Shown here: in pieces, positions 56,101-64,000 of the stretch | Layout: each line of letters opens with the position of its first letter | Numbering within the stretch: position 1 is the stretch's first letter | Source of the DNA: Malurus cyaneus samueli | Taxonomy: Eukaryota > Chordata > Aves > Passeriformes > Maluridae | Reading direction: 5' to 3' | NCBI GenBank assembly: GCA_009741485.1 | Contig: CM019236.1 | Coordinates: 42,070,361-42,134,360, forward strand | DNA: 64,000 nucleotides | Position numbers and translations under genes: made by a program | Notes under the pieces: model-generated | Told to the model about the DNA's origin: nothing | The model's database searches: none | The model's input: only the letters and a program-made list of their open reading frames with translations

Positions 56101-59100
56101 ACCCCTAATTCTAATAATCTTACTATACTTCAGCTGCCCACACCTTCTATAACACTCTCCTATTCTGCTTTGACATTCAAATGTAGTTCCAGTTCTTTAC
56201 TAATCCAATGAATTCATTCTTCTATTCTCTTCCACCTCCAAATTAAGTACACATAAAAAAATCATTTTTAAAACAAAAACTCACTTTAAAGACCAGGTAT
56301 TGTCCTATTCCCATGACCTGAATCACGCCCTACCCCTTCCAAAACGCGGCGACAAGCTCACAGGCCCGACCTCCACCTTCTCTCAACACCTATTAACTAA
56401 ATCTCAAGACAATACCTGAGAAGTAAACTAAAGAAGCAACAGAACCTGCTCTTGAATGTTCTCAGAAATGTCCTCTTCAGTAAGTACTTTTGATCTGCTC
56501 TGTAGCACGGTAATGACTGCATATTTTTATCTGACCTAGTATCAATCACAAGACAAAGTAAAAGTCATTGTGCTGCAGAATTGACTTCTGATTTCATTAC
56601 TCACAGCCCATTATGTGTGTGGTGGAAGAAAGAAACTGAACAGTCATTGCTGCCTTCTTATTCAACAAGACAGTAAGTAATGTAAGCATGTGTACCTACT
56701 TCTCCGTTAACAAGAAGGATATAACAATATTCAACGCTTGGTGCTTTCCAACATCCCTTGCTGCACATGAAAGAAATAACTATATCCTTTCACTAAATCA
56801 AAGGTGCCACAGAAACTGTCAGTGTGAGGTGCTGTACTGTCTCTTCCTACAGAATGTATTTATGACAGCAACCAGCACATTGCCCTCTCTCCTCCTCCCA
56901 CAGCTAAAATCATCAACCTCATACAAGGGTAAAGCAACACCATGTGCATGGGGGAGGAAGACAAAGGATCAGCCTTTGTAACAGCCTGAAAAAACACAAT
57001 TAGCAAAGAAGACAGTGCTGTACTTTACAAGTAGTACACCATGTTTATTATAGAAATAATTGCATTTTTAAGAACAGAAGTGTTATTTCCTCAGGGTTAC
57101 ATAAAAATGCTCTCTCCATTCTGGTTAAAGCTATATATAGCAGATAAAACGTGCAAGTAGGAAGCTTGCACATTCTATAGAATGCCTTCCTTGACTAATA
57201 TATTAGCCACATTTAAATTCACACTAGGCAAATAAACCATATTTTAATAATCTCCGTTTTAAAGTATTTTGACAAAGAGCCTTGAAGCAATAAACTCCAC
57301 TAACAGTGTAAGTCAAGCACACTGAAAAAATATTTTTATCTTACAAATCCTTTAGAACTTGTTTGAAAGACTCTTTGTGCTTTTAGCGATATCATAAAGT
57401 TGGAATAATCTCTGCTAAATCTTTAATATGCAAACATAAATAGTACAATGAAACATCATTAAATTTTCTGTGTTTGGAAATCAGAATTAATTCAGGCCAC
57501 TGAAAGCAGAAGAAAAATCTCAGTTCAATCTCTCAGTTAAAAAACATTTCTTTCACAATTAACTATTGCTGCAATTATATGTGTACAGCCGAATTCAAGA
57601 CAGACAATAGCATCTCTTGCATTCTTGCATGCAACATGCTCTCCAGTGTCAACACACTGAACAAGTACTGAGTATTACAATTTAACTTGAACTTTTTACA
57701 GTGGAGTATTACAAAATCAAAGCTCTTTCAAGCCTCAATAGAGGATCCTCAGTCATTACTCTGTGCTTAAATAAGCCAAATAAGGTTATGCAGACACCTT
57801 CTTGAAATAATTACATCTGCATTGCTATTTTATATTCCTTTTCACTGTAGGGCATCAAAAGTCTTTGACACATGCTACTTTCATGACAACACGAATTTGC
57901 CCAGTGACCCCACATGCTTCCAGGTAAAAGCTTTCTATTATTTATTCATTATTTTATTTGTGCTTTGTAAATGGCAGATGATGGTTGTGACCATCCCATT
58001 AGACTTGAAATGCAAGCAGTGCAGCTGAACAAGAATAATGCTATTAAACCAGAAACACACAAAGAAGGGACAAAGATTGAATAGTATCAAAAACTTAATA
58101 TAAGAGCAATTATTTAGGTTAGCTCAGACAGATGCGGAGAATTACTTTAGGCTGATCTGTAAATAAAAAATGAGAGAACTAAACGAATTATTGAACTACT
58201 ACTGTTCAGACTTTTACAGTCACTAACAGTGAAACAGATTAGGAAATAAGCAATGACTTAAGAAAAGTGTAAGAATAAGTGGTCAAGGAACCAGCACCAG
58301 AGCATTTACTGTAATAAATAGATTCCCAAATACTAAAAGATCTATTTATTACGGATCATATGTAGAACAAAGAAATGACAAATGAAGACTGCGGATCAAG
58401 TATAATACTACTAGTACAAGCTCAGGACAGACTGAAAATTACTAGAAAATTTTCACCTTGTGAAGGAAAAAGTGAACCTCTGAATGCATCTGCCAGTTTT
58501 AATCTGTGACGTGTGATGGGATCATGGGGTCATTTGATTTGTTTAACAATTTATATTAGTGTAAGTGAATACAATGCAGTATTTGCAAATTCACTGCAAT
58601 TATTATCCTATATATTTTTCCATTTTTTAAATAAATCACAAGCATAATTAATTCTATTGCGCTAAAAATTAAAAATTACTTCAAAAATATTATTAAAAAT
58701 GAAGTGTTAGCTTCCTTATAATTTCCACTGCTTTCCTTTTTGTCATCATTTTATGCAATAGAGTGATCAAAACTTTTTTAACTGTGGACCCAAATATTAC
58801 AAGGTTTAAAAAGGTTTATTGCATTTATCAATACAATGATTTTCGCACCAATTTGTCTAATATGAAATTATGCATACCACAGTATCATGAGGATGTATTT
58901 GGTAAGTGAAAATAACACCACTTGTGTGACTATCACAGGCAGGAAGACGAAAGCTACATTACTTTCTTAGTACTTTTGTTGCACTTTTTCAACAAATGGT
59001 CTATCACACTGCTATCTTTGTAGAGAAAAATATATAAAGAGACCAAATTATTAGCAGGTTTTTATAAGCTATTATATGTTGCTTTCTTGTTATTTTTATT

Positions 59101-62100
59101 TCCCAGTTAGTGAAATATTAAGTGTTGTAAGATTTTTTTTATAAGTCCTTTTAAAAGATATGAGGGCTTCACAGTCCATTGAATAAATGGGATTAGACAC
59201 ATTTCAACTTGTAAATTAATTATTTAGCCTAAAGTGAACTGAAAGGCAATTGACTCAGCTACAGAAAAACTATGATGACAAAAGATAAAACATTATTTCT
59301 TTTGGAAAGGATTTATCTTTAAAGAGTAATCTGCTGAACAAGGAAATCTCAATATTCTTGTTAATAATGAGATTATTAGAAAAAAGTAAAAAATAAATAA
59401 CATTATGCAATATTGTTTCTCTTTCGTGAATCATTACTCATTCTCCACAATGCTGGCAACTCAGATTACATTTTCAGTCTTAAAATAATTGGGTAAAAGT
59501 ACAAAATGCCCTTTAGTGTAGGGACACTAACACTGGATGCTACTGATCAGCTGACTTTGCAGCTTTTGCTGAGCAGATATTCTCTTCTCTGTAACTCCAG
59601 CACTTCTAACACCATGCTTCATGATGCTGGATCTGGACAAACCACCATGCCATGGTCCTTTGACTGAAGTATCTAAATAATCTAAAGCTTTGCCATGACA
59701 GATGCATTTTGCACCCTAACATGAAAATATTGATTGCCCCTTGCTGAAGGTATTTTTACAGAGATTATATAACACAGAAGAAGTATTTCCTTCTGGTAAA
59801 CATGACATACATATCACATCCTTGAGCTATCATGTACTTGGTGAAGAACTACAAAAAACAGTTTTCTTATTAACAAAAACTGTTGACACTGTTAGGATCT
59901 TCTGCCAACTTTTTCACCGCTATTTTAAATGTATCTATCAAAGAAGTCTTTGCATACTGAAGGATGTTGTTCAGTTACTAACTGTGTAGTTTACAAACAT
60001 AATCCTAATCAAAATCAAACATAAGTCCTGGAACAATATAGCCTGGCAGAAATGGGAGCCTTAATACCTTGCTAGAGTTGATTAATCTAAATTTCAAGTA
60101 AAAAAATCACCATATATCTTTAAGTTACTAAAATGCTGATGCAGTGCTACTTTCCTGTCTTAGGGCTTCATTTCTCCCTGAGTAGTTTCTTTCTCCAGCT
60201 GTCTTGCCACCAGCAAAAGTCCAGTGATGCTTTATTTCTGCCTGGCACTGCGGTGCTCTGCTGTGATGCAGAAAGATCGCTCTGTATTAAGAACCATACT
60301 AAGAAAAACTATCTTTTCTTTTTGACGGTTTTTAGTGCCAGATAAATTTTGAGCAAGACTAAACAGAAATGCAAAGTATATAACAGACTTCATTATGTTC
60401 TGTCATATGTAATCCTAAGTGTATTTTGTTGTACAATTTTCAGGCCACTGAAGTTTGGAATGATAAACACATGTGTTCAGTAAGATCCTAAGGTGATTTA
60501 AGTCAGCATAAGTTTTGTCTGTGGAACACAGACGCCCACTTTGATACGGATGTAGAAGAATAAGAAACCATCAATTTTTAAAGAACTTACCCACTAAACC
60601 ATGAAAAATTAATGTAGGGTAATGCCAAGGACTTTAGAACCGCTTTTTCCCCCATTACTTTCTATTTACTATCATCGGAGGAGTATTACCTCCTGCTTGC
60701 ATGGCTGAGCACCTAATATACTTTGAATTTCATTAAAGTCATTTGAAAACAAACGAGAGAAATTAAAGGGGCAAAAACGGAAAAAAAAGATCACTCAGGG
60801 CACTGTGGGTTTCTTAGCTGCAATGGTTTAGAACAATTACCTTACAGATACTTGTCCTGATCTATCAGGAGGAAAAAAAAAGACAGTGATGAAACTACTG
60901 GGGGGGGATTGCTGGAAACCATGCTTGAAATAGTTTTCAGAGAGAATGGGTTTCAGAGAATTTGTAATGCTGAAATGTAATACAAAACTAAAACCTTGTA
61001 TTAATTCTTATTAAACCAATAAAGATCAAGGAAAAAGGAAAGCATGGTACTTTCCTTCTCAACCTTAATTTAAGGAAAGCAGTTTCTTATTTAACAGGTA
61101 GTATGCTTTATAGGTAAATTTCCCTGTAAAATTTCCATTTTCTTAACAAAGAGGATGAAAAATGTCACAGATATGAAAACAGCACAAAAATAATATAAAA
61201 TCAATAGAACCACATAATCGTAGAACGGTCTGGGTTGGAAGGGACATTAAAGATCATCTAGCGCCAAACTCACTGCCATGGGCAGTGAATCTTCCACTAG
61301 ATCAGGTTGCTCAGAAACCCACCCAGCCTGCTCTTGAACAACTGGAGATAGGGAGTCCACAGCCCCTCTAGGCAACCTGTTCAGTGCCTCACTACGCTCA
61401 CAGCAAAAAAATTCTTCCTAACAATTAATCTAAAGCTATTCTCTTTCAGTTTAAAGCTGTTCTCTCTTGATCTATCACTACATGCCCCAGTAAAAGGTCC
61501 CTCTCCAGTTCTGCTGTAGGCCCCCCTGGGTACTAAAAGGTGCTAGAGGTTGCTCCCTAAGCCTTCTCTACTCCAGGCACATCAATGTTCCATGTAGCTA
61601 TGCAAAAAAAAAGCAGTGAATTATAGCAATTTCTGTGTAAATCTGTAATGACATAAATAAGTGCATTGGAAAGATGATTGCTTGTATTTGTTGTACATCT
61701 ATTTTTAAAACCATTATAAAACTCAGTTTTTCAAACAGCAGTTGTACTTTTCAAACTGTTTTACTCAAGTTAGGCTCCCCTCTCTACATTTCAGTTGGCT
61801 TCAACTTGAACTCAGTGATGACAAAAACCAGCCAAAATAGTCAAAGCTCAACTTCTCTAATAGTCAGCCTGCTTCTGGGTCCAGCTACCTCGTACTTCTG
61901 TACCTACAGACAGATTAATATCCATATAAGTATATCTGACTTGGACTGAGAAACCCAGCTTTAGACCATTAACCGAAAGGGACAGAAACATTTAGGAAAG
62001 AAGCTTGGGGGGGAAGAAAGTGGAATGAGGCCACAATGAGAAGCATTTCTGCTGCACCTACTATCCAATATCCTAGCAGGGGTTGTATGGGACAGAGAAG

Positions 62101-63893
62101 GAAGCAGGATGATTTGGAGACAGGTTACAAGCACAGCCTCCAGTGACACAAGAGCTCTGCAGCAGCTTCTTTCTTTCTCAGCCAATATCATGAGAATGTC
62201 TGACATTGCGGGACCTCCAATAAACTGAGTGAGGATGGTGGGAAGAAAAAGCCCTGAGAGAAAGTGACTCCAGAGTGATATCACCGAATAAAGCTTAATT
62301 ATCAATGGAATAATTATCCTAACATGTCATCTCAACATGTGTCTTTTTTTGCTTTCTGATTTATTCTTTGTTGCATCTGTTTGTGAGCATGAAATATCTT
62401 CATGGCTTTGCATTGCTGTTGGACTGTGAAAGAGAAACGATTTTCCATGATCTTCCTACAGAAAATAAGGCTTCCACTACCCATTCCCTCTTCCAGTACT
62501 AGCAAACACTACAGTGAAAAATAGAAATAGAATGGTATGTGGCTACAAAACACGAATAAGTATTACTTTTTAAATCTTTCCTTTCTAACAACTATCACAC
62601 AAGCAGTTATATTAATAATCTAATAATTATCACACAACTGCTTATATTAACCAGGAGTTGCTTTCTGCAGTTATGAAAACACAAAAAAAAAAGAGAACAA
62701 AAAAGATCAATTTCATGCAGCAACTTTTACGTGTGTCAGTCTTTACATAATTGCTCTGTATTGCTTATTGTGCATTCAGAAAAAAACAAAATCAGTAGAA
62801 ATATTTTAAGTTCCAATTTTTTCTTGCAATCTACTTCATGTTTCTACATTAGATGCTAGGCTCTTCCATTCTCAGAAAGCTTTGACGAAATTTTAAATAA
62901 GTCACATTTGATTCAAAGTGTCTGTCCTAACATAGCAAACCACACATTCAGAGGTTCAAAGGATTTAGCAAAACATCCCTCTCTTTTGTCACTCTGAAAC
63001 TGCCATTCTAACACGAATACACAGATACATGGCACACACACCACAGACAAGAATAACAGATTAATATGTAAACCCCTTTTCATTTCAAATGAAATAAGAC
63101 CTTTTCTATCTCTTTTTCTTTACAAGTAGTGAAGCCAAGAATGAAATGCAACTTTTATTAATAGATTTTATTATTGTGGAATTAGAATTTTTCGCTTGAA
63201 ATATTCTCGGTTAAAAATATTTGACATTGAATGAGTAAAAACATCCAGCTCAATTGTGAAGGACAGTTATCTTCACCTTGGTTTTGCCACCCTTTTCTTC
63301 TTCCAAGAAGAAAAACAATATTAATGTTGCAATGACCAACAACTACTCTACACTTTAATGGGTTCCATCCCGAGAAAGCCAAATGAAATAAGGGCACTTC
63401 CAACTTATGATCTCATTAAAATGTTTGTTGGCAACAATTATTAGAGTTGGATCTGTTACACAATACCATAGTCAGAAAAGAGAAAATATCTTGGGGCACC
63501 TGTTTTTCCTCTAAATAATGGCAGTCTTTCCAGTTAATCTATTTGTTTTGTAGCTAGAAAGATTTTTGTATTACTTCAAGTTATAAACATTTACTTAAGC
63601 TACATATTATATATTGACACATGCTGTTATTATTACTAACAGAAACACTATTTTCCAAATTTTTCATTTAATTTAAATCCCCTCCTTATAGAAAAAAAGG
63701 GAAAACTGAATCTCACAGTCAGATTAGTCAAACTGTAATAGTACTACTATGCAAATGAACAGTTGGCTTTAACACCCACGTACTTACTTGTGACCCATTT
63801 CATGGGCAATTGTAAAAGCGAGATTCAGACCATTGTCCTCTGCAATTATACATTTTCGTTTTTCACTGCACATTCCATTCAGGTATGCTATAC
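22972..63893 (-). CDS. ADAMTS19: ADAMTS19, partial multi-exon gene (13 exons seen)
   Basis: This is a secreted, zinc-dependent ADAMTS-family metalloprotease acting in the extracellular matrix. From established knowledge, human ADAMTS19 loss causes heart-valve dysplasia. Thirteen minus-strand exons with AG acceptors and GT donors join in consistent phase. In order they encode the zinc helix HEMGH, the third-histidine and Met-turn segment, the disintegrin-like domain, the end of TSP1-1, the Cys-rich region, the spacer, TSP1-2, TSP1-3, TSP1-4 and the start of TSP1-5. Segments such as [16 protein letters not shown] and [12 protein letters not shown] fit ADAMTS19 as I recall it, rather than its nearest paralogue ADAMTS17. 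The 5' exons are outside the window to the right. The final exons are not visible, and one internal exon falls in an N gap. One exon carries compensating frameshifts. The identification was made by eye and memory, not by a search. Confidence 0.92.
23125..24999 (-). other. ADAMTS19 intron (1.9 kb)
   Basis: Intron inside TSP1-4. It contains a poly-A tract at about 23277-23291 and otherwise unique sequence without recognisable features. Confidence 0.8.
25000..25204 (-). CDS. ADAMTS19: ADAMTS19 exon: TSP1-3 and start of TSP1-4
   Basis: This 205-base exon (1+204) reads [56 protein letters not shown] and then [11 protein letters not shown]. It is a complete TSP1 repeat followed by the first tryptophans of the next. 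NGT is a possible N-glycosylation site. The acceptor is TTTGCAG. The donor reads GTGCTG, weaker than the other donors in this gene, but the phase 0 junction to the next exon is exact. Confidence 0.94.
25205..27274 (-). other. ADAMTS19 intron (2.1 kb)
   Basis: AT-rich intron between TSP1-2 and TSP1-3. No mobile element or exon recognised. Confidence 0.8.
27275..27410 (-). CDS. ADAMTS19: ADAMTS19 exon: TSP1-2 remainder
   Basis: This 136-base exon (2+132+2) reads [19 protein letters not shown], then [19 protein letters not shown] and EQPCQT. The C-terminal CNxxPC is the TSP1 signature. NISL contains a possible N-glycosylation site. The acceptor is TACTAG and the donor GTAACA. It is clean, and both ends fall in split codons that match the neighbours. 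Confidence 0.94.
27411..30171 (-). other. ADAMTS19 intron (2.8 kb)
   Basis: AT-rich intron between the two exons of TSP1-2. A plus-strand open frame at 29710-30042 encodes a leucine-rich hydrophobic stretch but has no recognisable family. Alternating purine-pyrimidine CA/TG sequence occurs at about 30040-30150. Confidence 0.8.
30172..30325 (-). CDS. ADAMTS19: ADAMTS19 exon: spacer end and TSP1-2 start
   Basis: This 154-base exon (153+1) reads [18 protein letters not shown], then [18 protein letters not shown], then [15 protein letters not shown]. The YEYTIP strand closes the spacer. WxDCxxxCGGG is the start of the second TSP1 repeat. NQSS is a possible N-glycosylation site. The acceptor is CTTGCAG and the donor GTAAAA. 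The next exon supplies the remaining two bases of the split Gly codon. Confidence 0.94.
30326..31044 (-). other. ADAMTS19 intron (719 bases)
   Basis: Short intron between the two larger spacer exons. I see unique sequence only. Confidence 0.85.
31045..31202 (-). CDS. ADAMTS19: ADAMTS19 exon: spacer
   Basis: This 158-base exon (2+156) reads [19 protein letters not shown], then [19 protein letters not shown] and [10 protein letters not shown]. It encodes the central beta strands of the spacer domain. LRDxxGKxxxN and AGTxxxYxR are family patterns. The acceptor is TTTTGCAG and the donor GTATGA. It ends in phase 0 and is clean. Confidence 0.94.
32544..32589. repeat. 23-base tandem duplication
   Basis: The unit GAGTGCTACAGCATGCAG plus five bases occurs twice back to back (32544-32566 and 32567-32589). 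Only the last bases of the second copy differ. Confidence 0.9.
33540..34880 (-). mobile_element. CR1 LINE fragment, ORF2 region
   Basis: On the minus strand this carries decayed CR1 ORF2. From 5' to 3' it shows an endonuclease-domain end ([16 protein letters not shown], then a [12 protein letters not shown] segment) and a reverse-transcriptase-side piece ([20 protein letters not shown], then [10 protein letters not shown]). Several frames are used and stops are present, so it is inactive. A T/G-rich tract at 34238-34290 interrupts it. The usual 3' end is absent. Confidence 0.9.
34238..34290. repeat. T-rich tract with G interruptions
   Basis: About 50 bases of T runs broken by single G residues, inside the CR1 fragment. 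Confidence 0.9.
36255..36335 (-). CDS. ADAMTS19: ADAMTS19 exon: spacer start
   Basis: This 81-base exon (2+78+1) encodes [20 protein letters not shown], then PAHSYL. The IPAGAxxIxVxE pattern is the first strand pair of the ADAMTS spacer domain, a substrate- and matrix-binding module. The acceptor is GTCTAG and the donor GTAAAC. Phase matches both neighbours. Confidence 0.94.
36336..38264 (-). other. ADAMTS19 intron (1.9 kb)
   Basis: AT-rich intron before the spacer exons. Plus-strand open frames of about 90 to 114 codons at 36757-37035 and 37288-37632 have no recognisable domain and I regard them as chance. Nothing else is visible. Confidence 0.8.
38265..38385 (-). CDS. ADAMTS19: ADAMTS19 exon: end of Cys-rich region
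   Basis: This 121-base exon (40 codons plus one base) reads [27 protein letters not shown], then [14 protein letters not shown]. The CGVCNGxGxSC motif marks the end of the ADAMTS Cys-rich module and the start of the spacer. FNHT offers a possible N-glycosylation site. The acceptor is TTCCACAG and the donor GTAATG. It is clean. Confidence 0.94.
38386..39120 (-). other. ADAMTS19 intron (735 bases)
   Basis: Short intron in the Cys-rich coding region. I see nothing beyond unique sequence with a small C-rich patch at about 38920-38935. Confidence 0.85.
39121..39245 (-). CDS. ADAMTS19: ADAMTS19 exon: Cys-rich region, three frameshifts
   Basis: This 125-base exon lies between CTACAG and GTATGA. 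Its end is normal, reading [17 protein letters not shown]. Upstream, the family pattern appears in shifted frames: a [13 protein letters not shown] block, then a LTEKVID-type block, then TSCG. Single bases appear to be missing near 39243-39245, 39195-39198 and 39171-39173. Three losses total -3, so the observed exon stays open and in phase but translates to an unrelated stretch ([18 protein letters not shown]) that lacks two conserved cysteines. The first two losses sit in A/T runs, which suggests sequencing error. Confidence 0.85.
39246..42285 (-). other. ADAMTS19 intron (3.0 kb)
   Basis: AT-rich intron within the Cys-rich coding region. It contains short TA/TG tracts around 41740-41830, where a TATTACACACAGAT motif occurs twice. 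I see no exon, mobile element or RNA gene. Confidence 0.8.
42286..42455 (-). CDS. ADAMTS19: ADAMTS19 exon: TSP1-1 end and Cys-rich start
   Basis: This 170-base exon (1+168+1) starts after TTCTAG and ends at GTAAGT. It reads [17 protein letters not shown] and ENPSCP, the last cysteines of TSP1-1, then [14 protein letters not shown] and HQWQAVIDD, the start of the Cys-rich module. FRxxQC is the usual ADAMTS entry into this module. The SGLEGEC segment is about three residues shorter than the human protein as I recall it, without loss of frame. It ends one base into a Glu codon. Confidence 0.92.
43245..44173. other. Assembly gap (929 N)
   Basis: This is an unbroken run of N. Open frames drawn across it are meaningless. 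By exon order and phase it probably hides the ADAMTS19 exon encoding the first thrombospondin repeat (the expected WSxWSxCSxTC pattern). Confidence 0.99.
45640..46450 (-). other. Unidentified coding-like patch in intron
   Basis: Within the intron after the exon at 46934 lies an ~800-base stretch richer in C, G and CpG than its surroundings. On the minus strand it shows three consecutive or overlapping open stretches of about 87 to 99 codons in different frames. Readable pieces include [33 protein letters not shown] and [18 protein letters not shown] cannot assign a family. It could be a decayed mobile element, a retroposed fragment, an ancient viral insertion, or chance. It is not needed to complete ADAMTS19. 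Confidence 0.3.
46934..47035 (-). CDS. ADAMTS19: ADAMTS19 exon: disintegrin-like domain
   Basis: This 102-base exon is exactly 34 codons and phase 0 at both ends. It reads [17 protein letters not shown], then [17 protein letters not shown]. The ICxxLWC pattern and the DPPMDGTxC turn are hallmarks of ADAMTS disintegrin-like domains. The acceptor is TTTGCAG and the donor GTATGG. The next exon, expected to begin with the tryptophan and cysteine ending this domain, is not in the visible sequence. Confidence 0.93.
47036..54127 (-). other. ADAMTS19 intron (7.1 kb)
   Basis: This long AT-rich intron lies inside the disintegrin-like coding region. It holds only small local repeats, such as a 12-base direct repeat at 51361-51384, and scattered short open frames that look like chance. 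I recognise no mobile element or RNA gene. Confidence 0.8.
54128..54278 (-). CDS. ADAMTS19: ADAMTS19 exon: catalytic end to disintegrin-like start
   Basis: This 151-base exon (1+150) joins a split Arg codon and reads [18 protein letters not shown], then the disintegrin-like entry [18 protein letters not shown] and SFCQEMQ. The YTADEQC(Q)ILFG pattern is typical of the start of the ADAMTS disintegrin-like domain. The acceptor is TACCAG and the donor GTAAGG. The exon ends in phase 0 after the Gln codon, matching the next exon at 46934-47035. Confidence 0.93.
54279..54875 (-). other. Short ADAMTS19 intron
   Basis: This 597-base AT-rich intron lies between the Met-turn exon and the catalytic/disintegrin exon. 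I see only A/T-rich low-complexity sequence and no further feature. Confidence 0.85.
54876..55016 (-). CDS. ADAMTS19: ADAMTS19 exon: third zinc histidine and Met-turn
   Basis: This 141-base exon (1+138+2) completes the metalloprotease active site. After the split Asn codon it reads [12 protein letters not shown], which supplies the third zinc-binding histidine and the following aspartate of HExxHxxGxxHD. It then reads HIMSGEW, the Met-turn methionine expected beneath the zinc, and continues through [15 protein letters not shown] to the end of the catalytic domain. The acceptor is TTCAG and the donor GTATAT. It is clean and in phase on both sides. Confidence 0.94.
55990..56420. other. G-poor, C-rich segment of unknown origin
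   Basis: The plus strand is abruptly G-poor here: by my count 30 G in the 360 bases 56041-56400. It opens with a GC-rich patch (GCCGCCCCGCCGCCCGCCC, about 55993-56011). The strand asymmetry resembles vertebrate mitochondrial light-strand sequence, but I recognised no mitochondrial gene. Other possibilities are a mobile-element relic or a low-complexity expansion. Confidence 0.35.
61203..61580 (-). mobile_element. CR1 LINE 3' fragment
   Basis: The plus strand reads GGTCTGGGTTGGAAGGGAC, then AGATCATCTAG, CCATGGGCAGTG and TACATGCCCCAGTAAAAGG. This is the well-known avian CR1 3' end in the antisense orientation. About 375 bases are present, so it is strongly 5'-truncated as usual. It lies in the intron that splits the zinc motif. 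Confidence 0.93.
62590..62650. repeat. 26-base imperfect repeat with inverted core
   Basis: Two 26-base units (62590-62615 and 62625-62650) share AATATCACACAA-like starts and TTATATTAA ends. Their cores, AAGCAGTT and AACTGCTT, are exact reverse complements, so the pair could form a short hairpin. Confidence 0.7.
63788..63893 (-). CDS. ADAMTS19: ADAMTS19 exon: catalytic domain with zinc-binding HEMGH
   Basis: This 106-base exon (2+102+2) encodes the second half of the metalloprotease domain. It starts after CTAG and ends at GTAAGT. It reads [15 protein letters not shown], then an [13 protein letters not shown] stretch, then HEMGH. The two histidines of HEMGH bind the catalytic zinc and the glutamate is the general base in metzincins. 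The exon ends two bases into the Asn codon, so the zinc-binding motif is split by an 8.8 kb intron and completed by the exon at 54876-55016. Two cysteines flank the SEKRK segment. There are no frameshifts. Confidence 0.93.
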
Positions 63894-64000
63894 CTAGGAA
63901 ACAAAACCACCACATTCAATTATTTTTTGTTACCACACATTCTATAGATTATTTCATAATTAGACTCAAACAAGATCGAAACCTTATCGTGGTCAGAGCC

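Larger units (their letters stand above)
55017..63787 (-). other. ADAMTS19 intron splitting the zinc motif (8.8 kb)
   Basis: This intron separates HEMGH from the third zinc ligand. It contains a G-poor segment (about 55990-56420), a CR1 fragment (about 61203-61580), an imperfect 26-base repeat pair at 62590-62650 and short homopolymers, including a run of eight G at about 60900. I see no conserved exon in it. A plus-strand stretch at about 57853-57923 is flanked by AG and GT but encodes nothing recognisable. The remainder is AT-rich sequence without features I can support. Confidence 0.8.

Noticed and set aside
57853..57923. Plus-strand stretch flanked by TGTAG and CAGGTAAAAG, resembling an exon
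   Set aside because: It is isolated, encodes nothing recognisable ([11 protein letters not shown]), and has no partner exon. Splice-like signals occur by chance at this frequency.
1..64000. CRISPR arrays, tRNA or rRNA genes, bacterial operons
   Set aside because: I saw no regularly spaced repeats, no cloverleaf pattern and no prokaryotic gene organisation. The window is avian nuclear DNA.

Overview
The window is vertebrate nuclear DNA, almost certainly from a bird. It is AT-rich, intron-dominated, and its recognisable dispersed repeats are all CR1-type LINEs, the characteristic avian family. There are no operons or bacterial genes, and I found no tRNA or rRNA genes.

The only protein-coding gene I can support is on the minus strand from about 63.9 kb down to 23.0 kb. 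It is a partial copy of ADAMTS19, a secreted zinc metalloprotease of the ADAMTS family. Thirteen exons can be placed with matching AG/GT splice sites and compatible phases (1,803 coding bases, about 600 codons). They run from the zinc-binding helix through the Met-turn, disintegrin-like, Cys-rich and spacer regions to the start of the fifth thrombospondin type-1 (TSP1) repeat. The 5' exons (signal peptide, prodomain, N-terminal catalytic part) lie to the right of the window. The last exons (rest of TSP1-5 and the PLAC domain) are not seen. One exon, covering the end of the disintegrin-like domain and most of TSP1-1, is missing and most likely lies in the 929-base N gap at 43245-44173.

Layout from left to right: 1-21887 is a repeat-rich block made of three partial copies of an ~8.4 kb unit in the order P-Q-R-P-U-R-P-Q, where U (10919-13415) is single-copy here. 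The copies differ mostly by small deletions, so this looks more like unpolished false duplication, or a mis-ordered true tandem duplication, than an old duplication. Each unit carries the same 5'-truncated minus-strand CR1. From 21888 onward the sequence is single-copy and holds the ADAMTS19 exons and introns. Further CR1 fragments lie at 33540-34880 and 61203-61580.

The points most worth checking are: (a) the Cys-rich exon at 39121-39245, where three separate single-base losses each change frame yet sum to -3 and leave the exon open; (b) the P-Q-R-P-U-R-P-Q block and its junctions; (c) an unidentified coding-like patch at about 45.4-46.5 kb inside an intron; and (d) a sharply G-poor segment at about 55.99-56.42 kb. 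I did not find a convincing new biological system; the strongest anomalies may be assembly features.
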